A stretch of DNA of 47,357 nucleotides. Origin: an uncultured Ruminococcus sp. (GTDB taxonomy: Bacteria; Bacillota; Clostridia; Oscillospirales; Ruminococcaceae). The stretch covers positions 1 through 47,357 of the forward strand of contig CANQJV010000013.1 of the NCBI GenBank assembly GCA_947624295.1, read 5' to 3'. The notes under the pieces were generated by a model, which saw only the letters and a program-made list of their open reading frames with translations, was not told the origin of the DNA and searched no databases. Below, one piece after another: positions 16,467-26,576 of this stretch (the first letter of the stretch is position 1; every line of letters starts with the position of its first letter). The translations under genes were made by a program, and so were the position numbers.

Positions 16467-17441
16467 ATGAAAGAAGTTTCAAAACTTATTGGTTACAGAG
16501 CTGATATAAAAGTTCTCGATGCTACTCTCCGTGACGGAGGTCTTGTAAATGATTTCCGTTTTTCTGATGATTTTGTGAGGGCACTTTATCTTGCAAATAT
16601 ACGTGCAGGCGTTGACTATATGGAATTTGGCTATAAAGGCGATAAATCGATGTTTGATGTTGATAAATTCGGTCCGTGCAAATTTTGTGATGATGACTAT
16701 ATCCGTGCTATTGTCGGCGAAAATAATACAGACCTTAAAATTGCTGTAATGGCTGACGTAGGCAGATGCGACTATAAGAACGATATTCACGACAGAAGTG
16801 AAAGCCCGATTGATTTAGTCCGTGTTGCGACTTATCTTCACCAGATACCTACAGCAGTAAGTATGATTGAAGATGCCAAAAGCAAAGGTTACGAGGTAAG
16901 CTGTAATATTATGGCTATTTCCAATGCAAGAGAGTCCGATATTCAGGCTGCACTCGATATTCTCGGTAAATCTCCCGTTGATGTTTTCTATATTGTTGAC
17001 AGTTTCGGTTCACTTTACCCCGAACAAATTGCACGTACTGTTGAAATTTACAAGGAATACGCTGAAAAGTACGGTAAAAAACTCGGAATGCACGCCCATA
17101 ACAATCAACAGCTTGCATTTGCGAATACAATCGAGGCTGTAGGTGACGGTGTTGACTGGCTTGACGCTACATATGCAGCAATGGGAAGAGGTGCAGGCAA
17201 CTGCGCAATGGAATTGTTGTTAGGATTCCTCAAGAACCCGAAATATAACGTATACCCTGTAATACAGTTCATTGAGAAGCATATTCCTGCTATACGTGAA
17301 GCAGGAGCAGTATGGGGATATGATTTCCAGTATATGATGACGGGCTTACTCAATCAGCACCCACGTACAGCGATTGAGTTCACAAAGCAGGGCAGACAGG
17401 ATTACTCTGAATTTTACAAGGAAATCCTTGCACAAGAATAA
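16467..17441 (+). CDS. HMGL-like (pyruvate carboxyltransferase/aldolase) domain protein
   Basis: A TIM-barrel protein of the HMG-CoA lyase / 4-hydroxy-2-oxovalerate aldolase / isopropylmalate synthase group. Seen: the N-terminal DATLRDGGLVND (metal Asp and catalytic Arg), IVDSFGSLYPEQI, the metal-binding HAHNN and the GRGAGN motif. The length (324 residues) is that of a lone catalytic domain, without the regulatory domain of LeuA or the C-terminal communication domain of DmpG. The exact substrate cannot be read from sequence. ATG 16467 is preferred over the adjacent TTG 16464. Own promoter and terminator. Confidence 0.8.
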   Translation: MKEVSKLIGYRADIKVLDATLRDGGLVNDFRFSDDFVRALYLANIRAGVDYMEFGYKGDKSMFDVDKFGPCKFCDDDYIRAIVGENNTDLKIAVMADVGRCDYKNDIHDRSESPIDLVRVATYLHQIPTAVSMIEDAKSKGYEVSCNIMAISNARESDIQAALDILGKSPVDVFYIVDSFGSLYPEQIARTVEIYKEYAEKYGKKLGMHAHNNQQLAFANTIEAVGDGVDWLDATYAAMGRGAGNCAMELLLGFLKNPKYNVYPVIQFIEKHIPAIREAGAVWGYDFQYMMTGLLNQHPRTAIEFTKQGRQDYSEFYKEILAQE

Positions 17442-17461
17442 AATATATTAACTATATTAAC

Positions 17462-17491
17462 AAAGTCCTGCTTTTGACGGCAGGACTTTTT
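17462..17491 (+). terminator. Intrinsic terminator
   Basis: A 10-bp stem AAAGTCCTGC / GCAGGACTTT with loop TTTTGACG is followed by TTTATTT. Confidence 0.88.
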
Positions 17492-17518
17492 ATTTCATAA
17501 ATCAAAGGAGGCGATAAC

Positions 17519-18067
17519 ATGAATTATTATATTTCTGATTTGCACATAGGTCACGCAAACGCAATAAAGCAAGACGGTAGACCGTTTGCTGATTCTGAAC
17601 AGATGTCATCTGAAATTGTAAGCCGTTGGAATAGTGCTGTATCTGCTGATGACAGCATTTATATTCTCGGTGATTTTGCGTGGAAAAATACCATGGGATT
17701 GGAGATATTGCAGCAGCTTAAAGGCAGAAAGTTTTTTATTCTCGGTAATCACGATAAGCTCACAAATGAAATGCGGGCATATTTTGAGTGGGTCAAGGAT
17801 ATTGCAGTAATTGACGATTGCAATACTCCTGTTGTTTTATGTCACTATCCGATTGCGCATTGGAAAGGGCAGTACCGTGGAGCAGTTCATCTCTACGGTC
17901 ACATACACAACACAAAAGATTACACGGCATTTAAGCGTTACCGTGAAATCTGCATGGAGCTTGAAATACCGTTTGAGTGTTACAACGTCGGCTGTATGAT
18001 GCCTTATATGGATTACACGCCGAGAACGCTCGAGGAAATCCGTAACAGTGCAAAGGCTTATTTGTGA
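17519..18067 (+). CDS. Metallophosphoesterase (182 aa)
   Basis: A calcineurin-like phosphoesterase with all dinuclear-metal motifs: SDLHIGH, YILGDFAW, FILGNHDK, LCHYPI and LYGHIHN. The length and motifs fit the small single-domain phosphoesterases whose substrate is usually unknown. ATG 17519 is behind AAAGGAGG. Its 3' end overlaps the 3' end of rlmH on the other strand by 10 bp. Confidence 0.88.
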   Translation: MNYYISDLHIGHANAIKQDGRPFADSEQMSSEIVSRWNSAVSADDSIYILGDFAWKNTMGLEILQQLKGRKFFILGNHDKLTNEMRAYFEWVKDIAVIDDCNTPVVLCHYPIAHWKGQYRGAVHLYGHIHNTKDYTAFKRYREICMELEIPFECYNVGCMMPYMDYTPRTLEEIRNSAKAYL

Positions 18068-18531
18068 TATTTTCCGCCCTCTGCAATCTGAAATGAACGA
18101 TAAATTTGTTCGAGAACCATGACCCTTGCAAGCTGATGTGGGAAAGTCATTTTTGACATGGACAGTTTAAGCTGTCCCATTTTTTTTATTTCGTCAGAAA
18201 GACCGTATGAACTGCCTATCACGAACGTAACCGCACTGAACCCGTTTACACCGGCGGAAGATATTTTCCCGGACAACTCAACGCTTGTCAATTGTTTACC
18301 CTCAATACACATAGGAATAATAAGCCCTTTATTATATTTTTTAATTTGTACAGCTTCTTTTTGTAAAGCCGACTCAATTTCTTTTTCGGACGGTGAATCG
18401 TTCAGACGGCACTCATCGATTTCGTGCAGTTCGAAATTACAGTATCTGCCGAGGCGTTTTATGTATTCCGCACACGCTTCACGGAGGTAATCCTCTTTCA
18501 ATTTCCCGACAGCAACGAGATTTATATTCAG
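18058..18531 (-). CDS. rlmH: 23S rRNA (pseudouridine1915-N3)-methyltransferase, probable CTG start
   Basis: RlmH methylates pseudouridine 1915 in helix 69 of 23S rRNA. The SPOUT fold shows EYIKRLGRY, FVIGSSYGLSDEI (SAM knot) and the end-motif SKMTFPHQLARVMVLEQIYRS. No ATG, GTG or TTG gives the full N-terminus: TTG 18501 would remove the first beta strand. CTG 18531 followed by NINLVAVGKLKEDY restores the usual RlmH start and ~157-residue length. The CTG overlaps the upstream TGA (CTGA), with GGAGG 12 bp before. The WalJ-like gene upstream is a common neighbour in Firmicutes. Confidence 0.92.
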   Translation of the reverse strand: MNINLVAVGKLKEDYLREACAEYIKRLGRYCNFELHEIDECRLNDSPSEKEIESALQKEAVQIKKYNKGLIIPMCIEGKQLTSVELSGKISSAGVNGFSAVTFVIGSSYGLSDEIKKMGQLKLSMSKMTFPHQLARVMVLEQIYRSFQIAEGGKYHK

Positions 18532-18552
18532 AATACGACATTTCCTCCTTTT
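18528..18552 (-). promoter_or_regulatory. RBS and CTGA stop/start overlap before rlmH
   Basis: AAAAGGAGG (18552-18544) is followed after 12 bp by CTGA, in which CTG (18531-18529) would start rlmH and TGA (18530-18528) ends the MBL-fold gene. The geometry is that of the common ATGA coupling with A replaced by C. Confidence 0.65.
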
Positions 18553-19313
18553 GAAACAACAGGCGCAACACTCATAATATAATCTTTTCCACGGGTGAAA
18601 TCGGAAAGATAATTCTGTACAGTGCTGTCCGCTTTCACGGGAGTATTGTTCTGTTGACTGAGATGACCGAGTATAATATGTGTAGTCCCGTTAGTCACGA
18701 GATAGCGGACGATTTGACCGCAATCGTCGTTTGAGAGATGACCTTCCGAGGACAATATGCGTTCTTTTAGCCAACCGGGATAAACGCCGTTTTTCAGCAT
18801 ATACGCATCGTAATTTGATTCAATCATAACAAGACGGCAGCCTTTAAGTTCATTGCGGACGGTATCGGTAACATGACCCAAATCAGTACATACAGCGCAT
18901 AATTTCCCGTCATAAGTCCTGATTTTATACCCGCAGCTCTGTACAGTATCGTGCGGAGTATCAAAGCAAGTTATTTCGCAGTCACCGCAGAAAACAGGCT
19001 TTTCCGTCAATTCAACAAGTTCAGTATCGGGAGATACTCTGTCTTTGGTGCAAAGATTCTGCAAAGTATATTTCTGCCCGTATATTTTTATTCTGTTATT
19101 TTTCGTAAACATTTTCAGTCCCGTGACATGGTCACTATGTTCGTGCGTTACGAAAACGCCTTGTATAGCCGATAACGGTATGTTATTTATTTTAAGGCAA
19201 TCAACAAGGCGTTTATAATTCACTCCGCAATCGATAAGAATACCGCCTTTTTCCGTGCCGATAAATTCAGTGTTGCCATTACTCGAACTGAAAAGAGGGT
19301 AAATTTTCGCCAT
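18528..19313 (-). CDS. MBL-fold metallohydrolase, WalJ/YycJ-like (261 aa)
   Basis: A metallo-beta-lactamase-fold hydrolase. Metal ligands are visible in THEHSDHVTGL, then DTPHDTVQSCGY, CTDLGHV and the later His (LGHLSQQNN). The N-terminus LFSSSNGN and the length of ~260 fit the WalJ/YycJ group found next to rlmH and sometimes the WalRK operon. The walRK and htrA genes are not present here. It starts 2 bp after the AIM24-like gene and has a poor RBS, implying coupling. Confidence 0.87.
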   Translation of the reverse strand: MAKIYPLFSSSNGNTEFIGTEKGGILIDCGVNYKRLVDCLKINNIPLSAIQGVFVTHEHSDHVTGLKMFTKNNRIKIYGQKYTLQNLCTKDRVSPDTELVELTEKPVFCGDCEITCFDTPHDTVQSCGYKIRTYDGKLCAVCTDLGHVTDTVRNELKGCRLVMIESNYDAYMLKNGVYPGWLKERILSSEGHLSNDDCGQIVRYLVTNGTTHIILGHLSQQNNTPVKADSTVQNYLSDFTRGKDYIMSVAPVVSKGGNVVF

Positions 19314-19315
19314 GA

Positions 19316-19993
19316 TTATCTTTTTGCAGGGATTCTTGAGGCGATTCTCAAAGCAAATTCGTTGAAATTCTGTGTCTGGAGGATAACTTTTCCGGGTCCT
19401 GTGAGTTTTGTGAGGAACAGACCTTCACCGCCGAAGAAGATATTACCAAGACCTTTTACAGTTTCGATGTCATAATTTACAGTTGACTCGAAAGCAACAA
19501 CGTTACCTGTATCGACTTTCAGCACTTCACCCGGAGCAAGAGTACGTTCAACTTTATCGCCGTCAACTTCGAGGAAAGCCATACCTTTACCGTAAATTCT
19601 CTGGAGGATAAAGCCTTCACCGCCGAAAAGACCCGTCATAAATTTCTTAGTGAATGCGACTTTGAGGTCAACAGTCTGTTCAGCGCAGAGGAAAGCACCT
19701 TTTTGTGCGATGATTTCGCCTTGTGAAAGGTCAACAGGAACGACACTGCCGGGGACAGTTGAGCCGAAAGCAATAACAGCACCGCTTACATCAGCAGTAT
19801 AGTTAGCCATGAAGATTGATTCGCCGGTGAAGATTCTGCCAAGGCTTCTGCCGACACCGCCTCTTGCGTTAGTTGACATAGTGATACCTTGTGACTGCCA
19901 AATCATACCGCCTGACTGAGTGAACATAGATTCGCCTGCATTGAGAGTGCATTCAACAGCAGGAACGGTATCACCGATAATTTGATAATGCAT
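19316..19993 (-). CDS. AIM24/TIGR00266 family protein (225 aa)
   Basis: A beta-sandwich protein of the AIM24 (TIGR00266) family, of unknown biochemical role. It is glycine-rich, with the usual AGESMFTQSGGMIW, GVGRSLGRIFTGES, and GGEGLFLTKLTGPG motifs. ATG 19993 is behind AAGGAG; longer in-frame extension upstream is not protein-like. It heads a compact unit with the MBL-fold gene and rlmH. Confidence 0.9.
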   Translation of the reverse strand: MHYQIIGDTVPAVECTLNAGESMFTQSGGMIWQSQGITMSTNARGGVGRSLGRIFTGESIFMANYTADVSGAVIAFGSTVPGSVVPVDLSQGEIIAQKGAFLCAEQTVDLKVAFTKKFMTGLFGGEGFILQRIYGKGMAFLEVDGDKVERTLAPGEVLKVDTGNVVAFESTVNYDIETVKGLGNIFFGGEGLFLTKLTGPGKVILQTQNFNEFALRIASRIPAKR

Positions 19994-20091
19994 AATAGAA
20001 TTACTCCTTATATTAAAATATATTTCTATTTTAACATATTTTTCATGATATGTCAATAGAAAATCAAAAATTTTTTTAGAAAAAAGTAAAA

Positions 20092-20117
20092 AACGCACCC
20101 ATAAGGGCACGTTTTTT
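20092..20117 (-). terminator. Terminator after the Cache-GGDEF gene
   Basis: On -, AAAACGTGCCC TTAT GGGTGCGTTTT forms an 11-bp stem with two G-U pairs, followed by a T run. It lies 3 bp beyond the stop codon. Confidence 0.8.
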
Positions 20118-20119
20118 CG

Positions 20120-21601
20120 TTAATTTATATTAGTATTGCAGAAATTTCCGCCGTTTCTTTTGATTTCACGGACAATTGACTCTAATTTAAGGAGCAAAGC
20201 ACCTGATGAGGCAAATTCTTTAGGCGAACATCTGTACGTTGTTCCCGAAACAATTGGCTGAACGTAAATATTCCCGATGAGGTATTTATCCCTGATAGTT
20301 TCGAACGCCTCAATTGTAATATCGACAGCTTTTTCAGCAGTAATATCATTGTTAAAGACAAGGCAGAACTGGTTGCCGAAAATCTGATAGATTTCCGCAT
20401 ATTTGCTGAATTTCCCTGTAAGCTGACCTGCGATAGCTGAAAGCAGGCTGTCACCGAAATCATAGCCGAAAGTCTCGTTTATATTGCGGAAATTGTCTAT
20501 ATCGAAGTACGCAATGCCTATATAATCTGATTCAAGGCGGTTTTTTATGTCATTGTCAAGGGAATAGCGGTTTTTGAGGTCAGTGAGAATATTTGTATAG
20601 GCGAGATTTGTAATAATATTTTTGGAATGCTCTAAATTTTTGTTAGCATTTTCAACTTGTTTCTGTTTTCTGTTGAGTTCGTCCATAGATTCACGCATTT
20701 TACGGAAAGCGAATATGCTGAAGAAAATAACAGCGGCGTAAACTACAATAACGATAAGAATATTTCTTATAAGCACATTACGGGCTGATTTCAGGAGTTT
20801 GGAGCGTGAAATTACAGTGAACACACGCCAGTAATTATCGGTTTGTCCTGTAAATATGTAAATTTTTTCGCCGTGCATTTTTGTTTTGACGTATTGATTT
20901 TTCAGAGGCGAATCAATAATTTCCTTTGTTTCGTGGTCTGTAATTACTGTACCGGCTTTTTCGCTGTCACTATGAGCTATAACAAAGTCGTTACCGTCAA
21001 CAATAAATGTATAGCCCATATTATTGAGATTATTTTCCTCAGTGATTTTCTGTACCTGATTCATTGAAATATCGATTGAAATAACGCTTTCACCGTCATC
21101 AAGCAGACGGCAGACTGTAATTATAACATCGCCTGTATCCTTGTCAACATAGGGCGAAACGTTTACTATATAGCCGCTGCCGTTCAGAGCAGTAGTATAC
21201 CATTCTTCTTTGGTAGGGTCGTAATTTGCGGGCGTAGAGCGGTCAACACCGTCAACATATTGCCCGTGAATACAACCGTAAATACTGCCGAAACTCTTAT
21301 CAGTGACGCTTGCGAATCTGTTTGTTTCGAATTTCATATACTGTTCGATTTCGTCGGGCGTTATATCCTGACTGAGCATATAGTCAACGTTATCAGATGT
21401 GATTTTAAGGGTCTGTATTCCCTGTATCAGGTAGTTGTTGATTTCGCTGATTTCGGCGTTAAGGGCATTTGTACCAATTGATTCCATATTGCTGACGGAA
21501 TTTTTATAGAAAGACACGAAATTAAACGTAACCATAAGTGCGAGAGCGATAAGCATAAAAGCAATTGTTGCGATAAAAATATTTTTTTCTTTTTTCTTCA
21601 T
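20120..21601 (-). CDS. Membrane sensor with Cache domain and degenerate GGDEF domain
   Basis: Transmembrane segment at ~9-32, extracellular Cache-like sensor ~35-270 (with YDPTKEEWYTTAL, VSPYVDKDTGDVIITV, typical dCache), second membrane helix ~280-303, short coiled coil and a C-terminal GGDEF-fold domain ~340-493. The fold is supported by LTDLKNRYSLD and FDIDNFRNINETFGYDFGD, but the signature GGDEF is FGNQF (in IYQIFGNQFCLVF). The Asp/Glu needed for metal and catalysis are therefore missing, so it should not make c-di-GMP and may bind a ligand or partner instead. ATG 21601 has AAGGG at good spacing; the TTG two codons earlier does not. Confidence 0.88.
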   Translation of the reverse strand: MKKKEKNIFIATIAFMLIALALMVTFNFVSFYKNSVSNMESIGTNALNAEISEINNYLIQGIQTLKITSDNVDYMLSQDITPDEIEQYMKFETNRFASVTDKSFGSIYGCIHGQYVDGVDRSTPANYDPTKEEWYTTALNGSGYIVNVSPYVDKDTGDVIITVCRLLDDGESVISIDISMNQVQKITEENNLNNMGYTFIVDGNDFVIAHSDSEKAGTVITDHETKEIIDSPLKNQYVKTKMHGEKIYIFTGQTDNYWRVFTVISRSKLLKSARNVLIRNILIVIVVYAAVIFFSIFAFRKMRESMDELNRKQKQVENANKNLEHSKNIITNLAYTNILTDLKNRYSLDNDIKNRLESDYIGIAYFDIDNFRNINETFGYDFGDSLLSAIAGQLTGKFSKYAEIYQIFGNQFCLVFNNDITAEKAVDITIEAFETIRDKYLIGNIYVQPIVSGTTYRCSPKEFASSGALLLKLESIVREIKRNGGNFCNTNIN

Positions 21602-21640
21602 TGACAATCCCTTCTGAAACTTTATTTGTTATATGACATT

Positions 21641-21669
21641 ATTATAACATATTGCTGTAACAATTTCAA
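21641..21669 (-). promoter_or_regulatory. Promoter of the Cache-GGDEF gene
   Basis: TTGAAA (21669-21664), 17-bp spacer and TATAAT (21646-21641) on -. Confidence 0.8.
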
Positions 21670-21699
21670 TAGTTTTACATAATTAAATTATTAAATATA

Positions 21700-21731
21700 A
21701 AAAGGCGAATCTTTTTACGGAATCGCCTTTT
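21700..21731 (-). terminator. Terminator of groESL
   Basis: On -, AAAAGGCGA and TCGCCTTTT form a 9-bp stem around a ~14-nt loop, ending in TTTTTA-type sequence. Confidence 0.8.
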
Positions 21732-21765
21732 GAGTAAAATATTTTTATCTGTATCTTTATCAGAA

Positions 21766-23418
<1,653 letters not shown>

Positions 23419-23427
23419 TTAGTCAAA

Positions 23428-23780
<353 letters not shown>

Positions 23781-23788
<8 letters not shown>

Positions 23789-23980
23789 GTACTATTTGCA
23801 ATTTTCAGAATATTACACAAATAATTTTTTGATATGTTGAAATTTGTCTGCATTTTACATTGACGGAAAATCAAGAGGGGAGTTTTCAGAAATTGCTGAT
23901 ATTTCCGTAAAATCAGGTACTATTTGCGATTTTTGAAAATATTGCACAAATAAAACTGAAATATGTTGAAATTTATCTGC
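23781..23980. repeat. Imperfect direct repeat between groES and dpaB
   Basis: The ~72-bp segment at 23781-23852 (aaaatcaagtactatttgca onward) recurs at 23909-23980 (aaaatcaggtactatttgcg onward), both ending near atatgttgaaattt.tctgc. The first copy includes the groES -35 box, and the second touches the dpaB stop codon. It is non-coding. Confidence 0.8.
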
Positions 23981-24571
23981 TTATTTATTGTAGATTATCG
24001 GTCTTAACTGTATGCCCTTGAAAGCAGCTTCAATTGCCTGCGGTATCATTTCGAATTGCGCCACAAGTGAGGCAGGTTTTTTTTCGATATCGTCCTGTAA
24101 CATCGGTACAAAGTAATAATTTTTGCGGTTGAATAATTCCCCGATATTTTTAGCTGAACCAAGTAACGAATCATTTGAGGCTATCGCAAGCAGAACAGGT
24201 TTACCGCCTCTTAAATGCGATTTTACAGCCATTGTAACGCAGTTATCCGTGATACCGTTCGCAAGTTTTGCGGTTGTATTCGAGGTACACGGGGCTATCA
24301 CCATAATATCAGTGAGATTATGCGGTCCAATCGGTTCAGCATCAGTAATTGACATAATGACTTCACGTCCGCATATTTTGCTGAAACGTGCAATATTTTC
24401 AACATTTCCGCCGAAACGTGTTGAAAGTTCCGAGGCAGTTTCGGACATTATCGGGATAATTTCCGCACCCATACGGACGAGTTCCTCAGCCTGACGGAAA
24501 CAGCGGTCAAAAGTACAGAAAGAGCCGGTCATTGCAAAACCAATCCTCAAGCCCTTGAAAATATCACTCAT
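23981..24571 (-). CDS. dpaB: Dipicolinate synthase subunit B
   Basis: SpoVFB makes dipicolinic acid from dihydrodipicolinate with DpaA in the mother cell during sporulation. It is a flavoprotein-like subunit: GFAMTGSFCTFDR near the N-terminus, VIAPCTSNTTAKLANGITD, and KPVLLAIASNDSLL are typical of the HFCD fold. ATG 24571 has AAGG upstream; the GTG at 24580 overlaps this RBS. It follows dpaA with the gene ends within a few bases of overlap. Its presence implies the strain, or a recent ancestor, forms spores. Confidence 0.94.
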   Translation of the reverse strand: MSDIFKGLRIGFAMTGSFCTFDRCFRQAEELVRMGAEIIPIMSETASELSTRFGGNVENIARFSKICGREVIMSITDAEPIGPHNLTDIMVIAPCTSNTTAKLANGITDNCVTMAVKSHLRGGKPVLLAIASNDSLLGSAKNIGELFNRKNYYFVPMLQDDIEKKPASLVAQFEMIPQAIEAAFKGIQLRPIIYNK

Positions 24572-25409
24572 ATTTGTCACCTTCCTCCGAAAGTATATTG
24601 ATTATCGTTTCCGCAACAATTTCGCCTGCCGTTACGGGAGCAGTTTTACCGGGAATACCTAACGCCCATATGACTTTTTTGTTTAATTCGACGGCACTTT
24701 TGAAGTCAAATCCGCCGGGACGTGATGCAAGGTCTATGAAAAGTGTATCATTGCTGAATTTTTGCAGGAGTTCACGGTCAAAAACGAGTTCAGGGGCAGT
24801 ATTGAAAACAAGCCCATAATTTGTATTCAGGTGCATATTTTTTGTGCAAATTGACTTTACGCCTGTAATACGTGCTTTACCTGCTCCTTTGGAGTTACGG
24901 ACGGCAACTGTTATATCAGCTCCGAATCCTTTGAGGATTTCAGCAAGAGCAGTGCCTATTCTGCCCATTCCCACGATAAGAACAGCAAGACCGTTGAGAG
25001 TGACGGGAAGTTCCTCAAGAGCAATCTGTACAGCACCTTCAGCAGTAGGGACGGCATTTTTCAGGCTTAAATCTTCACGGCTCATATAGTTAATAATTTC
25101 GTTGTAAGGGAATAATTCGTTAAGTCTTTTATCATATCTTCCCGTGAATATGATACAGTCTTTTTTCATAAATTTTCTCAGCATATCGGGCGTTATAACG
25201 TCATCTGAACAAGGTGTGTTTATATTGCCTTTTTCGTCAAGAGGAGGTACAGGGAGGACAATACAATCGCATTTATCGCCGGAAAAGTCATTGCCTGCAA
25301 AATCGCTGTCAAATCCGACTACACCCGTATTGTATATATCAGCAAGTTTTTTTGCACAATAAATCTGTCTTATATCTCCGCCTGCAATAAGTATATTTAT
25401 ATTTTTCAT
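24564..25409 (-). CDS. dpaA: Dipicolinate synthase subunit A
   Basis: SpoVFA, the NAD(P)-binding subunit of dipicolinate synthase. It shows an N-terminal LIAGGDIRQIY motif, a Rossmann motif VLIVGMGRIGTALAEIL, LASRPGGFDF, and the closing LGIPGKTAPVTAGEI, all characteristic. ATG 25409 is preferred because GGAG lies at the right distance; an ATG at 25421 is in frame but lies in the RBS region. Forms an operon with dpaB. No sporulation-type promoter was identified with confidence. Confidence 0.94.
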   Translation of the reverse strand: MKNINILIAGGDIRQIYCAKKLADIYNTGVVGFDSDFAGNDFSGDKCDCIVLPVPPLDEKGNINTPCSDDVITPDMLRKFMKKDCIIFTGRYDKRLNELFPYNEIINYMSREDLSLKNAVPTAEGAVQIALEELPVTLNGLAVLIVGMGRIGTALAEILKGFGADITVAVRNSKGAGKARITGVKSICTKNMHLNTNYGLVFNTAPELVFDRELLQKFSNDTLFIDLASRPGGFDFKSAVELNKKVIWALGIPGKTAPVTAGEIVAETIINILSEEGDKYE

Positions 25410-25497
25410 AGCGTTCTCCATTCCAAAAAAAATTATCCGAGAAATATTTTCTCTGTATATATTATTATATGTATTCTATTGAAAATGGTGTATATTG

Positions 25498-25604
25498 CAC
25501 GGAAATCAATTTTCAAAAATCACCTGAAAATGATTCTGATTCTAACATAAACTATACAAAATTACATTAGTTAAATAATTTTATCAACAAAATTGATTTC
25601 CGTG
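25498..25604. mobile_element. MITE-like element, copy 1 (107 bp)
   Basis: Perfect 16-bp terminal inverted repeats CACGGAAATCAATTTT and AAAATTGATTTCCGTG bound a 107-bp AT-rich sequence without coding capacity. Flanks (gtgtatattg / gtatatttgt) look like an eroded target duplication. The same element recurs at 39156-39318. Confidence 0.85.
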
Positions 25605-25622
25605 GTATATTTGTAAAATCTC

Positions 25623-25651
25623 TTGCTTTTTTGGACTTACTGTGTTATAAT
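25623..25651 (+). promoter_or_regulatory. Promoter of the zinc-ribbon membrane protein gene
   Basis: TTGCTT, 17-bp spacer, TATAAT (25646-25651), 19 bp past the MITE end. Confidence 0.7.
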
Positions 25652-25684
25652 ATTTTTATCAGCAAAAAGAAAGAAGTGATTTTT

Positions 25685-26563
25685 TTGAAATACACCGGAG
25701 TAATGTGCCCTGCCTGCCGGGAACTGTTTACAGATACAGATGATGTAGTTGTATGCCCTGAATGCGGTACTCCTCATCATAGGAAATGTTACAGGATAAA
25801 CGGCGAATGCGTCAATAAAATCCGTCACGGTACGGAATTTAACTGGAATACGGAAAATAATAAAACTAAACCTGAGGAATTTTTCAAGAATACGGAGAAC
25901 AGCGAGGACATTCACGTCGAAAGGATTGAAGTTGAAACAATACCCGAATTTCTTGAGAAAAGCCTCAAAGTATTTGACAAAATCGACAAAAATAAAGACG
26001 GCTGTACGTTAAGGGAACTCATTGATTTCGTTGACAAAAATCCCTTGTACTATCTGCCTGTATTCGCAAGAATCAGGAATATGGGCGTTCGTATGTCATT
26101 TAATTTATCCTGCTTTATTTTCCCGCAGATTTACTTCGCAAACAGAAAAATGTGGTTCTGGGCGTTGCTTACATCGCTTATAAGCGTTATATTGCTTATT
26201 CCGACGATGCTGACATTCATTGCGAATGGTGTATTTGATGCATCGAATTTCCCTGCGCCTGTAATTGCGGAAATAAAAAACAATGCGGATTTAATTAACT
26301 CACTTATGGAAATATGCAACTGCGCCGATTGTATTATGCGGGTACTGTTGTGTTTGTTCGGGAATAATCTTTATTATAAATTTGCTGTAAAATCGGTGAA
26401 AAAAGTAAAAAGCAGGTCAGAGGATAATATAAATATAAAAGAACAGCTTGCTATGGCAGGCGGAACGAAATTTTCAAATATTATACTTATTTTGTTAATT
26501 ACGTTTATTATGACTTCCGCAACAATATTTTTACTGGAGTTCATTTTCTCTATGATTGTATAA
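25685..26563 (+). CDS. Membrane protein with prokaryotic RING-like zinc domain (292 aa)
   Basis: N-terminal zinc-binding domain: CPACRELF, then CPECGTPHHRKC and a further Cys (GEC), a pattern of the prokaryotic RING-1 type. A linker of ~100 residues with an EF-hand-like DKNKDGCTLRELIDF segment follows. Three or four hydrophobic segments (WFWALLTSLISVILLIPTML, MRVLLCLFGNNLYY, and the last ~25 residues) place it in the membrane. TTG 25685 is the likely start, since upstream in-frame codons are in the promoter. Function unknown; such proteins commonly carry DUF2628-like membrane parts. Confidence 0.75.
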   Translation: MKYTGVMCPACRELFTDTDDVVVCPECGTPHHRKCYRINGECVNKIRHGTEFNWNTENNKTKPEEFFKNTENSEDIHVERIEVETIPEFLEKSLKVFDKIDKNKDGCTLRELIDFVDKNPLYYLPVFARIRNMGVRMSFNLSCFIFPQIYFANRKMWFWALLTSLISVILLIPTMLTFIANGVFDASNFPAPVIAEIKNNADLINSLMEICNCADCIMRVLLCLFGNNLYYKFAVKSVKKVKSRSEDNINIKEQLAMAGGTKFSNIILILLITFIMTSATIFLLEFIFSMIV

Positions 26564-26576
26564 GGAGATATGTAAA

